64,000 nucleotides of DNA, taken from the NCBI RefSeq assembly GCF_002909235.1, contig NZ_PHQQ01000021.1:1-64000 (forward strand), written 5' to 3'. Source of the DNA: Arenibacter catalasegens (GTDB taxonomy: Bacteria; Bacteroidota; Bacteroidia; Flavobacteriales; Flavobacteriaceae). Positions 39,149-48,553 of this stretch are shown one piece after another (within the stretch, counting starts at the first letter, position 1; each line of letters opens with the position of its first letter). The notes under the pieces were generated by a model that did not search any database, was not told where the DNA came from, and was given only the letters and a program-made list of their open reading frames with translations. The position numbers were made by a program, and so were the translations under genes.

Positions 39149-40031
39149 TCTACTTTTTGTCATAATTTGTTTTATAGCTTCCTTCTCGGTAGGGGCCCAG
39201 GAATTAAATTGTGTTGTTACCATAAATTCGGATCAGGTTGGGCAGACCAATCAGCAAATATTTAAGACATTGGAGCGTTCCTTGAACGATTTTGTCAATA
39301 AAAATAGATGGTCCAATAGGGTTTACAAGGAAAATGAACGCGTGAATGCCCAAATGTTTATTACTATTACCGAGTATGAATCCAATAGGTTTAAGGGGAA
39401 TATTCAGATCCAATCTTCAAGACCGGTTTTTAATACTTCCTATACAAGTCCAATTTTTAATTATAAGGACAATCAATTGAGCTTTAACTACATTGAGTTT
39501 CAACCTTTGGTTTTCAATGAAAACAACATAGAATCCAATTTGGTAGGAGTAGTATCCTTTTATACTTATCTTATTTTAGGCTTGGATGCCGATACCTTTT
39601 CTTTAGAAGGTGGAAGTGACTTTTATAAAAAAGCGCAGCAGATTGTTACTTTGTCCCAAAGTGCCGGGTTTTCTGGATGGGCACAGACATCAGGCGACAG
39701 AAGTAGGTTCGAGTTGGTGGACAATCTTATGTCCAACTCTTATAGGGAATATAGAATAGCCATGTACAATTACCATAGAAAAGGATTGGATGTATTGGCA
39801 GATAATAATAGTACGGGAAAACAAGTGGTAGCTGGCACCATGCGCCTGTTCGAAACTATGATAGGTAGACATCCCAATGCTTTTTTGATTCAAACTTTTT
39901 TTGATGCCAAGGCGGAGGAGATCCAAAATGTATTTTCCGATGGTCCTAAAGTGGATATTGTGCAGCTAAAGCAGACATTGAATAAAATTGCACCTCTCTA
40001 TTCTTCCACTTGGAATGAAATAAAATTCTAG
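39141..40031 (+). CDS. porD: Type IX secretion protein PorD (DUF4835)
   Basis: 296 residues from ATG 39141: MRNLLFVIICFIASFSVGAQ is a signal peptide. The body matches the DUF4835 family to which PorD belongs: LNCVVTINSDQVGQTNQQIF, FKTLERSLNDFVN and, later, SSRPVFNTSYTSP. PorD is needed for type IX secretion and gliding in Bacteroidota, though its exact place in the machine is unclear. It overlaps coaBC by 8 bases. Recognition is by family memory, not by a motif with known chemistry. Confidence 0.87.
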   Translation: MRNLLFVIICFIASFSVGAQELNCVVTINSDQVGQTNQQIFKTLERSLNDFVNKNRWSNRVYKENERVNAQMFITITEYESNRFKGNIQIQSSRPVFNTSYTSPIFNYKDNQLSFNYIEFQPLVFNENNIESNLVGVVSFYTYLILGLDADTFSLEGGSDFYKKAQQIVTLSQSAGFSGWAQTSGDRSRFELVDNLMSNSYREYRIAMYNYHRKGLDVLADNNSTGKQVVAGTMRLFETMIGRHPNAFLIQTFFDAKAEEIQNVFSDGPKVDIVQLKQTLNKIAPLYSSTWNEIKF

Positions 40032-40129
40032 GCAGGTATCTCAAATATTTTTTTTATTGCATCATAAGTTATTAGAAATTGGTGTTAGGAAATTTTTTAT
40101 CCTACATTTTTTTCCAAAGCAATATAAAT

Positions 40130-40137
40130 TATCTTTA
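40130..40137 (+). promoter_or_regulatory. Probable -7 element of recN
   Basis: TATCTTTA differs from TAnnTTTG in the last base and lies 22 bases before the TTG start proposed for recN. Confidence 0.4.
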
Positions 40138-40159
40138 CGGTAATATTAGAACATATACA

Positions 40160-41812
40160 TTGCTGACAAATCTCTCCATTAAAAATTACGCATTAATAGA
40201 CCATTTAAACGTTAAGTTTACCAATGGTTTTACAGTAATAACCGGTGAAACCGGTGCCGGTAAATCCATTTTATTGGGTGGATTATCCTTGGTACTGGGG
40301 AAAAGGGCAGATCTCTCCTCACTAAGAGAAAAGGATGATAAATGTATAGTGGAGGCAGAATTCGAAATTTCCAAATATGGTTTGGAAGCCTTTTTTGATG
40401 ACAACGATCTGGATTACGAGAATAGGACCATAATTAGAAGGGAGATTTTACCAAGCGGTAAATCTAGGGCCTTTATCAATGATTCTCCTGTAACCTTGGA
40501 CATCCTTTCCAAATTGGGGGATCAATTGATAGACGTGCACTCACAGCATCAAACTTTACGCCTTGCCGATAATGATTTTCAGCTAAAAGTGATAGATGCT
40601 TTGGCAGACAATGGAAAAGGGATTAAAGAGTACCTATCCAAGTTGTTGAAGTATCAGTCTACATTAAAGGATTTGCAAATTCTGCAAGAGTTTCAGAATA
40701 GTGCCACCAAGGAGCAAGAGTATAATAGTTTTTTGTTACAGGAATTAAATTCGGCCCCCTTGAAAGAGGGAATATTGGAAGAGTTGGAGGAGCAATACGA
40801 ACAGCTCAACAACGTGGAAATTATCTTGGAGCAATTGTCCCATGGTCAACAATTGCTAAATGACGAGCAGATCGGGGTGGTGAACCTTCTTACTGAATTG
40901 AAACAGGTATCCAGTAAATTAGCAAGTTTTGGCCAGCAATATTCTGGTATAAATGAGCGTATAAAATCGGTTTTTATTGAGTTGGATGATGTCTCCAATG
41001 AACTTAACTTGCTGGCTGAAAATGTTGAGGCCGATCCGCAAATGTTGGAGGAGGTAAATACAAAATTGAAATTGCTATATGACCTTCAAAAGAAACATAA
41101 GGCACAGAGCATAACCGAGTTGTTGGAGATTAGGAATAAGCTGGACGAAAAGGTAAGTGCTACAGAGAATGTGGCCGTGGATATAGACCGTAAAAAGAAA
41201 GAGCTACAGCTTTTGGAGGTTACTTTAAATACTGAAGCTTCCAATATAAGTAAGAAAAGAAAGGCGGTTATTCCAAATTTGAAAAAACAATTGGAAGATA
41301 CCTTGATCGACTTGGGCATGGCGAGTGCTACTTTTAAAATAGAAATCGACCCTTCAAAAGAATTCAAGCCAACTGGTAAGGATGATCTAACCTTTCTATT
41401 TTCTGCAAATAAGGGATCTGCTTACGGTGATCTTAAAAAAGTCGCCTCGGGAGGCGAGCTGTCTAGGATTATGTTGACCATTAAGGCTATTTTGGCAAAA
41501 TATGAACAACTGCCAACCATGATGTTCGATGAAATAGATACCGGAGTTTCTGGGGAAATCTCTAATAAGATGGGAGACATTATGCAGGCTATGAGTAATA
41601 CGATGCAAATATTTTCGATTACCCATCTACCACAAGTGGCGGCCAAAGGAGTGCATCATTTTAAAGTTTATAAAGAGGAGGAATTGATGGGGACCAACAC
41701 TAAAATGAAAAAACTTTCTGCGGAAGAGCGAATTGTAGAGCTGGCCGAAATGTTGGGGGGCAAAACCTTGTCAGATTCAGCTTTGGCCCATGCTAGGCAG
41801 TTGTTGGATTAA
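40160..41812 (+). CDS. recN: DNA repair protein RecN
   Basis: 550 residues from a TTG start at 40160, which yields the standard family start MLTNLSIKNYALIDHL; the open frame continues 81 bases upstream without family similarity. It is an SMC-like ATPase: Walker A TGETGAGKSIL near residue 35, a central coiled coil with a short hinge, then the ABC signature ASGGELSRIML and Walker B TMMFDEIDTGVSGE. It acts early in double-strand-break repair. It follows porD by 128 bases with its own -7 element. Confidence 0.96.
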   Translation: MLTNLSIKNYALIDHLNVKFTNGFTVITGETGAGKSILLGGLSLVLGKRADLSSLREKDDKCIVEAEFEISKYGLEAFFDDNDLDYENRTIIRREILPSGKSRAFINDSPVTLDILSKLGDQLIDVHSQHQTLRLADNDFQLKVIDALADNGKGIKEYLSKLLKYQSTLKDLQILQEFQNSATKEQEYNSFLLQELNSAPLKEGILEELEEQYEQLNNVEIILEQLSHGQQLLNDEQIGVVNLLTELKQVSSKLASFGQQYSGINERIKSVFIELDDVSNELNLLAENVEADPQMLEEVNTKLKLLYDLQKKHKAQSITELLEIRNKLDEKVSATENVAVDIDRKKKELQLLEVTLNTEASNISKKRKAVIPNLKKQLEDTLIDLGMASATFKIEIDPSKEFKPTGKDDLTFLFSANKGSAYGDLKKVASGGELSRIMLTIKAILAKYEQLPTMMFDEIDTGVSGEISNKMGDIMQAMSNTMQIFSITHLPQVAAKGVHHFKVYKEEELMGTNTKMKKLSAEERIVELAEMLGGKTLSDSALAHARQLLD

Positions 41813-41905
41813 AATGGTTCTGTACGATATATGCTGATCTACCAGCCTTTATATAGCTAACATTTTCTGCATATGGGGTAATGCTATCTGCCCGTTAATT
41901 TTTAA

Positions 41906-41913
41906 TATCTTTG
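41906..41913 (+). promoter_or_regulatory. -7 element of fabI
   Basis: TATCTTTG, a perfect TAnnTTTG match, lies 30 bases before the fabI start. Confidence 0.6.
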
Positions 41914-41943
41914 ACGATCTAAAATTCACTAAGAAAATAGACT

Positions 41944-42756
41944 ATGTCGTTTAATTTATTAAAAGGAAAGAAGGGAATTATTTTTGGGGCATTGGATGCT
42001 AATTCAATTGCTTGGAAAACTGCTGAAACTATACATGCCGAAGGGGGCACCTTCGTGCTTACCAATGCACCTATAGCCATGCGCATGGGACAAATAGATG
42101 AGCTTGCCAAAAAAACAGGTTCGGAAATTGTCCCTGCCGATGCCACTAGCGAAGAAGATCTGGATAATCTAGTAACAAAATCCATGGAGATTTTGGGAGG
42201 CAAAATAGATTTTGTACTTCATGCCATAGGAATGTCTGTCAACGTGCGTAAAGGCAGGGCGTATGTGGATGAGAAATACGAATTTACTACAAAAGGTTGG
42301 GATGTTTCTGCCCTTTCCTTTCACAAAGTAATGCAGAGCCTTTACAAGGCGGACGCTATGAAGGAATGGGGAAGTATTGTAGCTTTGACCTATATGGCGG
42401 CCCAACGTACCTTTCCTGATTATAATGATATGGCGGACAATAAGGCCTATTTGGAATCGGTGGCCCGTAGTTTTGGATACTTTTTTGGTAAAGAGAAGAA
42501 GGTAAGGGTAAACACTATTTCCCAATCCCCAACACCTACTACGGCGGGACAAGGAGTTAAAGGTTTTAATAACTTTATTTCTTATGCGGATAAGATGTCG
42601 CCTTTAGGAAATGCAACTGCACAAGATTGTGCAGATTATACCGTTACCCTGTTTTCGGATCTGACCAAAAAGGTTACAATGCAAAATTTATTTCATGATG
42701 GTGGTTTTTCCAATACAGGAGTTAGTCAGGAGGTAATAGATAGGTTTTCGGAATAA
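41944..42756 (+). CDS. fabI: Enoyl-[acyl-carrier-protein] reductase (NADH)
   Basis: 270 residues. It performs the final reduction of each round of fatty-acid elongation. Evidence: GIIFGALDANSIAWKTA (cofactor-binding loop of divergent SDR enoyl reductases), the Tyr160-x6-Lys167 pair in DYNDMADNKAYL, and SQSPTPTTAGQGVKGFNNF. The length is typical. It is a single gene with its own promoter. The FabI type is the target of triclosan-like inhibitors; resistance cannot be read here. Confidence 0.95.
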   Translation: MSFNLLKGKKGIIFGALDANSIAWKTAETIHAEGGTFVLTNAPIAMRMGQIDELAKKTGSEIVPADATSEEDLDNLVTKSMEILGGKIDFVLHAIGMSVNVRKGRAYVDEKYEFTTKGWDVSALSFHKVMQSLYKADAMKEWGSIVALTYMAAQRTFPDYNDMADNKAYLESVARSFGYFFGKEKKVRVNTISQSPTPTTAGQGVKGFNNFISYADKMSPLGNATAQDCADYTVTLFSDLTKKVTMQNLFHDGGFSNTGVSQEVIDRFSE

Positions 42757-42917
42757 TACTTTAGCGCTGAAAGGAATCCTTTAAAACGGATAATACGCTA
42801 TTAAAAAAAGGTGGACGTCTTGGGTCTGCACAATTAAAATTTAAATGAGGTAATTGCTGCAACGTAATACACCAACCTATACGATTGTTCTACCTCCTTA
42901 TTTTATAAGTAACGATA

Positions 42918-43925
42918 ATGAATTTATTCTTTTCTTTTATAGTACCTGTTTATAACAGACCCAATGAGATAAATGAATTACTGGAAAGCCTTTCCTTACT
43001 GGACTACGACAAAGCTTTTGAGGTAGTTATTGTGGAAGATGGCTCTACGGAAAGTTCTGAGGGTATTGTGGAAAAGTATAAAGACAAACTAGCTATAACT
43101 TATTTAAAGAAACACAATTCTGGTCCAGGGGATTCCCGTAATTATGGAATGAACCGAGCAAAGGGCAATTATTTTATAGTGTTGGATTCCGATTGTATAA
43201 TTCCATCGCAGTATTTATCCGTAGTGGAAGAATCTCTGACCAATAATTATGTGGATTGTTATGGTGGACCTGATGCAGCACATCATACATTCACCAATGT
43301 ACAAAAGGCTATTAACTATGCCATGACCTCCGTACTTACTACCGGTGGAATAAGAGGAAATAAGGCGGCTGTAGGTAAATTTCAACCAAGGAGTTTTAAT
43401 ATGGGTATTTCAAAGCTTGCTTTTGGGAAAACTCAGGGGTATGGGAATATTCATCCCGGAGAAGACCCGGACCTTACTTTTAGGATATGGGAGGCCGGAT
43501 TTGTAACAAAATTAATTGAAGATGCCTATGTTTACCATAAAAGAAGGATAGATTGGAATAAATTTTATATACAGGTCAATAAATTTGGAATGGTACGGCC
43601 TATTTTAAATCAATGGCATCCTGGCCAATCAAAAATCACTTATTGGTTTCCCACTTTATTCTGCCTGGGATTTATTGTGGCCATTGTTTTGTTGGCACTA
43701 GGGGTTTTTTGGCCGATAACTGTTTATATTCTTTATTTTGTTTTACTTTTTGTACATTCTTTAATGGTCAACAAAAATTTTAAGGTCGCTTTACTGTCCT
43801 TAGTTGCGGTGGTAATCCAATTTGTGGGATATGGCTTTGGATTTTTGAAAAATTCAACGCTATTGGCCCTAAGTAATAAGACGGCAGAGGAGTTATTTCC
43901 AAAGCTTTTCTTTAAAACGATGTAG
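42918..43925 (+). CDS. Family 2 glycosyltransferase, membrane-anchored
   Basis: 335 residues. A GT-A domain is first (FIVPVYNRPNEINELL, VIVEDGSTESSEG, LDSDCIIP with the DxD-like metal site). The acidic EDPDLTFRIWEAG motif and a YHKRR stretch resembling QxxRW-type regions follow, then two to three C-terminal membrane helices (about 235-310). It would transfer a sugar at the cytoplasmic face of the inner membrane; donor and acceptor are unknown. It is three bases from the YbbR gene. Confidence 0.88.
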   Translation: MNLFFSFIVPVYNRPNEINELLESLSLLDYDKAFEVVIVEDGSTESSEGIVEKYKDKLAITYLKKHNSGPGDSRNYGMNRAKGNYFIVLDSDCIIPSQYLSVVEESLTNNYVDCYGGPDAAHHTFTNVQKAINYAMTSVLTTGGIRGNKAAVGKFQPRSFNMGISKLAFGKTQGYGNIHPGEDPDLTFRIWEAGFVTKLIEDAYVYHKRRIDWNKFYIQVNKFGMVRPILNQWHPGQSKITYWFPTLFCLGFIVAIVLLALGVFWPITVYILYFVLLFVHSLMVNKNFKVALLSLVAVVIQFVGYGFGFLKNSTLLALSNKTAEELFPKLFFKTM

Positions 43926-43927
43926 AA

Positions 43928-44887
43928 TTGATAGAAAAAATAAAAAACGGACTCAATAAAAGAAAGGTTAAGCTGTTTCTAGTCTTACTTTTATGTTCAA
44001 GCCTCGCTTGGTTTATAAGTAATTTGGGAGAGCAATATACCAATAATGGCACCTTTGATATTTATTATGGCAGCACTCCTGATAGCTTATTGCTCAACAG
44101 TGTCTCAAAAAGGAACATTAAGGTAAGGCTTAGGGCAAGTGGCTTTCAATTCTTAATGTTCGGTTTTAAAAACAAATCAGTGGCTGTAGACTTGTCAGAA
44201 CTGGAAAACAGAGGGTCTAAGTTTTTTGTTTCCCCAATAGCCTATAGAAGTCAAATAGAAAATCAACTTTCTAAATTTATCACCGTGTTGGACATGGATA
44301 GGGATACCTTGTTTTTTGATTTTCAAAGACTTTATAAAAAGAAGGTTCCCGTGATAGCTAATGTTACTATTGATTTGGAACAAAATTATTTAATGGACAA
44401 AGGTTATATCTTAATGCCCGACTCCATTACGGTAATAGGACCTAAAAAGGAAATAGATACTTTAAAGGGGATATCTACCCAGGCCATGATTCTGTCACAT
44501 ACGGCAAGTGATGTGTCCAAGGAATTAAAATTAAGCCTTCCCTCTAACCTAAAGAACACCAAATACTCCAATAGGAGCGTTACCTTATCGGCCAAAATAT
44601 TTAGATTTTCCGAAAAGATTTTCAAGGTTCCCGTTGAGGTGGTCAATGTACCTGAGGGTGTCGAGATAAGAACATTTCCAGAAATGGCTTCTGTACTGTG
44701 TAGGGGTGGATTGAATGTAATAAAGGAATTGACAGTTTCGGATTTTGTAGTGGCAGCCGATTACTTGAGTCTAAGGGATAAAAGTGAAAATATTTTGGAG
44801 TTGAAATTGGTAAAAAAGCCGAACACACCCAATCTGGTTCAATTAAAGGAGGATAAGGTAGAATTTATACTAAAGAGGCAGCAATGA
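43928..44887 (+). CDS. YbbR-domain membrane-anchored protein (CdaR-like)
   Basis: 319 residues from a TTG start, 2 bases after the glycosyltransferase stop. One N-terminal membrane helix (about 16-33) is followed by YbbR-like beta repeats outside the membrane (KVPVIANVTIDLEQNYLMDKG, KVPVEVVNVPEGVEI). In Firmicutes CdaR controls a diadenylate cyclase, but none is encoded here, so that role is open. It overlaps coaE by 4 bases (ATGA), as commonly linked in this phylum. Confidence 0.85.
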   Translation: MIEKIKNGLNKRKVKLFLVLLLCSSLAWFISNLGEQYTNNGTFDIYYGSTPDSLLLNSVSKRNIKVRLRASGFQFLMFGFKNKSVAVDLSELENRGSKFFVSPIAYRSQIENQLSKFITVLDMDRDTLFFDFQRLYKKKVPVIANVTIDLEQNYLMDKGYILMPDSITVIGPKKEIDTLKGISTQAMILSHTASDVSKELKLSLPSNLKNTKYSNRSVTLSAKIFRFSEKIFKVPVEVVNVPEGVEIRTFPEMASVLCRGGLNVIKELTVSDFVVAADYLSLRDKSENILELKLVKKPNTPNLVQLKEDKVEFILKRQQ

Positions 44888-45471
44888 TGATCGTAGGGTT
44901 GACCGGGGGTATAGGTAGTGGAAAATCTACGGTCGGGGCAATGTTCCGAAAATTGGGCGTACCAGTATATAATTCCGATGTTGAGGCAAAAAAATTAATG
45001 TCCCGTTCAAAAAAGATAAAAAAAGACATTGAAGCCTTGTTGGGAAAGCAGAGTTATTTGGAAGGGGAGCTGAACAGGGAATATATAGCGAAATCAGTGT
45101 TCAAGGATAACCATTTATTACAGGCCTTGAACGGCATTGTGCATCCCGCTGTAAGACGTCATTTTGTTAGTTGGTCCAAACAACAGAAAGCACCTTATGT
45201 AATACAGGAAGCAGCCATCATCTTTGAAAATGGAAACAACGAATTTTATGATAAGATTGTTTTGGTCACCACCCCGTCCGAAATTAGAATACAAAGGGTT
45301 GTTGATAGGGATGGGATTGCCCCTGCGAAGGTGAAGGAACGCATAAGTAATCAATGGCCAGATAGTAAAAAGGAAAAGCTTGCAGATTTCATAATTGAAA
45401 ACATCAATCTTGAAAATACGGAAGAAAAAGTTTCCCAGATTCACTATAAACTACTTAAAATAAGTGCTTAA
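44884..45471 (+). CDS. coaE: Dephospho-CoA kinase
   Basis: 195 residues; phosphorylates dephospho-CoA to CoA, the last biosynthetic step. P-loop GLTGGIGSGKST (5-16), YNSDVEAKKLM, HPAVRRHF and QRVVDRDG are signatures. Starts at the first or second of two tandem ATG codons are both possible. It overlaps the YbbR gene by 4 bases. coaBC, earlier in the pathway, is at 37943. Confidence 0.95.
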   Translation: MMIVGLTGGIGSGKSTVGAMFRKLGVPVYNSDVEAKKLMSRSKKIKKDIEALLGKQSYLEGELNREYIAKSVFKDNHLLQALNGIVHPAVRRHFVSWSKQQKAPYVIQEAAIIFENGNNEFYDKIVLVTTPSEIRIQRVVDRDGIAPAKVKERISNQWPDSKKEKLADFIIENINLENTEEKVSQIHYKLLKISA

Positions 45472-45536
45472 GAGCATAATTTTAACATTTTTGTTAAGGT
45501 TAGGTTAAACGTACAATCCGCTAAATGTTAAATTTA

Positions 45537-45544
45537 TAATTTTG
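45537..45544 (+). promoter_or_regulatory. -7 element of two-component operon
   Basis: TAATTTTG, a TAnnTTTG match, lies 7 bases before the histidine kinase ATG. It would give a very short or absent leader. Confidence 0.45.
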
Positions 45545-45551
45545 TTAATAA

Positions 45552-47126
45552 ATGAATAAGAGGTTATTTGGTCTTTTGGTAGTCTTAATGAGCCTTTCCC
45601 TAATTGGAATCATCTTTGTTCAGAGCTATTGGATAAATAAGTCAGTAGAGGATAAGGAGGAACAATTTTCAAATAGCGTCAACCAAATTTTAAGTAGGGT
45701 TGTCGAGAATATTGAAAAACGGGAAGTGCAAGATTACCTTAACGAATTTTACAAGTTAAAGGATAGTATAGGAAAGCCAAAGGCAACCCATCTTAAGAAT
45801 TTCTTTTTTTTTGATCGCGATATCAATTCCAATGAAATACGGTTTTATACCCATGGTATTTTGGAGGAGGATTACAATATGGCATCTACGTTCTTTGATA
45901 TAGGCTTGGACACAACAACCTTTAGAAATATTACGAGTACTAGAAAAACCGAAATTTACAAAGAAGATTTTGGTCTGGATGGTAGGCAATATTCCTTGAC
46001 ACCGGTCCAAAAGCTCGAGAAAATCGGTGGGCTTTCATCTATTGATAAAGCTGCATTGGATGATGTATTTAGGGAACAAGCGAAATCTAGGTCTATTCAC
46101 AAACGAGTATCCAAACAGGAGATAGAATTGTTCCTTAGTAGGGAACTTGAGAATAGGGGAATAGATATAGACTACGAATACGGAGTTTATAGCAAAGGAC
46201 TGCCAACAAAAGTGAAATCTAAAAAATTTAAGTTTACACAAACAACACTTTACAAGGCACCATTATTTAAGGATAGTGAAGGGAATACCAATTTTTCCCT
46301 CTTGCTCACCTTTCCCAAAAAGAAAAGGTTCCTAATTCAGTCCATTCTCGGAATGGCAATATTGTCCTTAGCATTTACCTTGGTTATTGTAGTGGCGTAT
46401 TCCAGTGCTATCTATCAGTTGATAAAACAAAAGCAGATTTCAGAGATAAAATCAGACTTTATCAATAATATGACGCATGAGTTTAAAACGCCAATAGCAA
46501 CAATAAATTTAGCTGTTGAAGCTATAAAAAATCCAAAGATAATAGATGATAAGGAGAAGGTGTTGCGCTATTTACAAATGATCCGGGATGAAAACAAAAG
46601 AATGCATGCGCAGGTGGAAAATGTGCTGCGGATATCCAAGTTGGAAAAAAATCAGTTGGATATTAGTAAGGATAGGGCAGATGTGCACGACATAATTGAA
46701 GATGCTATTACCCATGTTGAGCTTATTGTTGCGGATAGGGGAGGATATATTAAGCCCCATTTGAAGGCGGAACGCACTGAGGTATTGGCCAATGAGATGC
46801 ATTTTACCAATGTAATTGTGAATATATTGGATAATGCGGTTAAATATTCGCCAGAAGTACCAAAGATTGATGTTTTTACTGAAGTGGTCGGTAATTCTAT
46901 CATTGTGAAAATACAGGATCAAGGTGCGGGAATGAGCAAGGCAGTGCTAAAGAAGGTTTTTGAAAAGTTCTATAGGGAACATACAGGAGATATACACAAT
47001 GTAAAGGGGCATGGTTTAGGGCTTTCTTACGTAAAAAAAATAGTTGATGATCACCAAGGTGAGGTTTATGCAGAAAGTGAAAAAGGTAAAGGAAGCACTT
47101 TCTATATAAAACTGCCTTTAATTTAA
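45552..47126 (+). CDS. Membrane sensor histidine kinase
   Basis: 524 residues. Membrane helix 1 (about 6-28), a 225-residue extracytoplasmic sensor region of unknown fold, membrane helix 2 (about 259-282), then HisKA with the phosphorylated His309 (FINNMTHEFKTP) and an HATPase_c domain (N-box VNILDNAVKYS, GAGMS, GHGLGLSYVKKIV). No HAMP domain is obvious between helix 2 and HisKA. It is cognate with the response regulator 7 bases downstream. The layout recalls RprX of Bacteroides, but the signal is unknown. Confidence 0.94.
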   Translation: MNKRLFGLLVVLMSLSLIGIIFVQSYWINKSVEDKEEQFSNSVNQILSRVVENIEKREVQDYLNEFYKLKDSIGKPKATHLKNFFFFDRDINSNEIRFYTHGILEEDYNMASTFFDIGLDTTTFRNITSTRKTEIYKEDFGLDGRQYSLTPVQKLEKIGGLSSIDKAALDDVFREQAKSRSIHKRVSKQEIELFLSRELENRGIDIDYEYGVYSKGLPTKVKSKKFKFTQTTLYKAPLFKDSEGNTNFSLLLTFPKKKRFLIQSILGMAILSLAFTLVIVVAYSSAIYQLIKQKQISEIKSDFINNMTHEFKTPIATINLAVEAIKNPKIIDDKEKVLRYLQMIRDENKRMHAQVENVLRISKLEKNQLDISKDRADVHDIIEDAITHVELIVADRGGYIKPHLKAERTEVLANEMHFTNVIVNILDNAVKYSPEVPKIDVFTEVVGNSIIVKIQDQGAGMSKAVLKKVFEKFYREHTGDIHNVKGHGLGLSYVKKIVDDHQGEVYAESEKGKGSTFYIKLPLI

Positions 47127-47133
47127 AACAATA

Positions 47134-47841
47134 ATGGAAACAGCAGATAAGAAAATATTACTCGTAGAGGATGATCCTAATTTTGGGATTGTACTTAAAG
47201 ATTATTTGGCAATGAACGATTTTGACGTTACGTTGGCAAAAAACGGAATGGAAGGTTTTGAAAAGTTTAAGAAAGACAATTTTGACGTCTGTATCTTGGA
47301 TGTTATGATGCCTTACAAAGATGGATTTACCCTTGCCAAGGAAATTCGTGAAAAGAACGAAAACGTACCTATTGTTTTTCTCACCGCTAAGACTATGAAA
47401 GAAGATGTCCTGAAAGGATATAAGGCAGGTGCCGACGATTATTTGAACAAGCCTTTTGATTCAGAAGTCCTACTGATGAAACTTAAAGCTATAATTCAAA
47501 GAAAGTCTTCGAGTTCTTTATCGGATAGTAAGCAATTTGAATTTACCATTGGTGGTTTTCAACTGAATTCCAAGCTCCGGTTCTTAAAATATAAGGAGGA
47601 AGAGGCTTCTAAATTGTCACCTAAGGAAAATGAACTGCTTAGATTGTTGGCTTTGCACGAGAACGACTTAATGCCAAGAGAATTGGCCTTGACCAAAATC
47701 TGGAGGGACGATAATTATTTTACTTCTCGAAGTATGGACGTATACATTGCGAAATTGCGTAAATACCTTAAAAAAGATGAAAATGTGGAGATTTTAAATA
47801 TCCACGGTGAAGGGTTTAGATTGGTTATTAAAACCGAGTAA
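47134..47841 (+). CDS. OmpR-family response regulator
   Basis: 235 residues. The receiver domain has the acidic pair Asp13-Asp14, phospho-acceptor Asp56 (CILDVMMP), Thr/Lys in FLTAKTMKED, then an OmpR/PhoB-type winged helix (about 135-235) with LSPKENELLRLLALHENDLM and SMDVYIAKLRKYL. It binds DNA when phosphorylated by the kinase encoded directly upstream. Similar to RprY-type regulators; targets unknown. Confidence 0.95.
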   Translation: METADKKILLVEDDPNFGIVLKDYLAMNDFDVTLAKNGMEGFEKFKKDNFDVCILDVMMPYKDGFTLAKEIREKNENVPIVFLTAKTMKEDVLKGYKAGADDYLNKPFDSEVLLMKLKAIIQRKSSSSLSDSKQFEFTIGGFQLNSKLRFLKYKEEEASKLSPKENELLRLLALHENDLMPRELALTKIWRDDNYFTSRSMDVYIAKLRKYLKKDENVEILNIHGEGFRLVIKTE

Positions 47842-47863
47842 GTCCTTTGTATCTAGATATTTG

Positions 47864-47897
47864 AAAAAACACCAGGGGAGACTTTGGTGTTTTTTTA
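47864..47897 (+). terminator. Terminator of two-component operon
   Basis: AAAAAACACCA (47864-47874) pairs with TGGTGTTTTTT (47885-47895), the loop is ten bases, and the T-run extends to 47897. It lies 22 bases past the response regulator stop. Confidence 0.85.
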
Positions 47898-48046
47898 TTC
47901 GTGAGACCCGCATTTCAAAAGCTGCAGGCTCATGGAATTACAACAGTCGAACGAACCCCGCCTTTTTTGGTGGGGTTTCTGGTTATATACCCATACCCTT
48001 AGGGCCATATCTTTAAGGGCGCTAAGGAATTCTCTAGCGTTTAATA

Positions 48047-48553
48047 TTATTGAGTTCTGGAATATTCCTTTAATATTGTATCGACAATTTCTTGGGGACT
48101 CGGCTCAATGGTAATTTTTATAGCCCTGGTAGGAGCTTCAAAAGTGTCTAGTTGAGATCGCAGTAAATCTGCTGGCATAAAATGGCCCTTCCGCTTTTGT
48201 AAACGGTCCAACAACAATTCAAAAGAACCTTCTAGGGAGATCCATATCACCTTGTCTTCAATTTTGCTTTCGAGTAATTTTCTATAGGATTCCTTTAAGG
48301 CGGAACATACTATTACGGCACCGGTTTCTTTATTGTTTACGGCCAGTTTATTTAAAGTTAGAAGCCAGTCATATCTATCCTCGTCGGTCAAAGGATTTTT
48401 ATTGGCCATTTTTTGTACATTGGATTCTGAGTGGAAGTCGTCGCCATCAAAAAAAGCTAGGTTCAATTTTTCAGCCAACAACTTACCAACGGTAGACTTA
48501 CCGGTACCGGAAACACCAATTACAAAAAGAATATCTTTTTTGCCGTCTGTCAT
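48047..48553 (-). CDS. gntK: Gluconokinase
   Basis: 168 residues. P-loop GVSGTGKSTVGK (13-24), DGDDFHSESNVQKMANKNPLTDEDRYDWL and CSALKESYRKLL are GntK signatures. It phosphorylates gluconate to 6-phosphogluconate. It overlaps miaA by 4 bases (ATGA). A GntP-type permease lies at 25843, so a gluconate route may be split across the chromosome. Confidence 0.94.
   Translation of the reverse strand: MTDGKKDILFVIGVSGTGKSTVGKLLAEKLNLAFFDGDDFHSESNVQKMANKNPLTDEDRYDWLLTLNKLAVNNKETGAVIVCSALKESYRKLLESKIEDKVIWISLEGSFELLLDRLQKRKGHFMPADLLRSQLDTFEAPTRAIKITIEPSPQEIVDTILKEYSRTQ

Noticed and set aside
47954-47977. 9-bp hairpin between the two-component operon and gntK
   Set aside because: Stable stem but no T-run on either side, so I do not call it a terminator; a good one already exists at 47864-47897.
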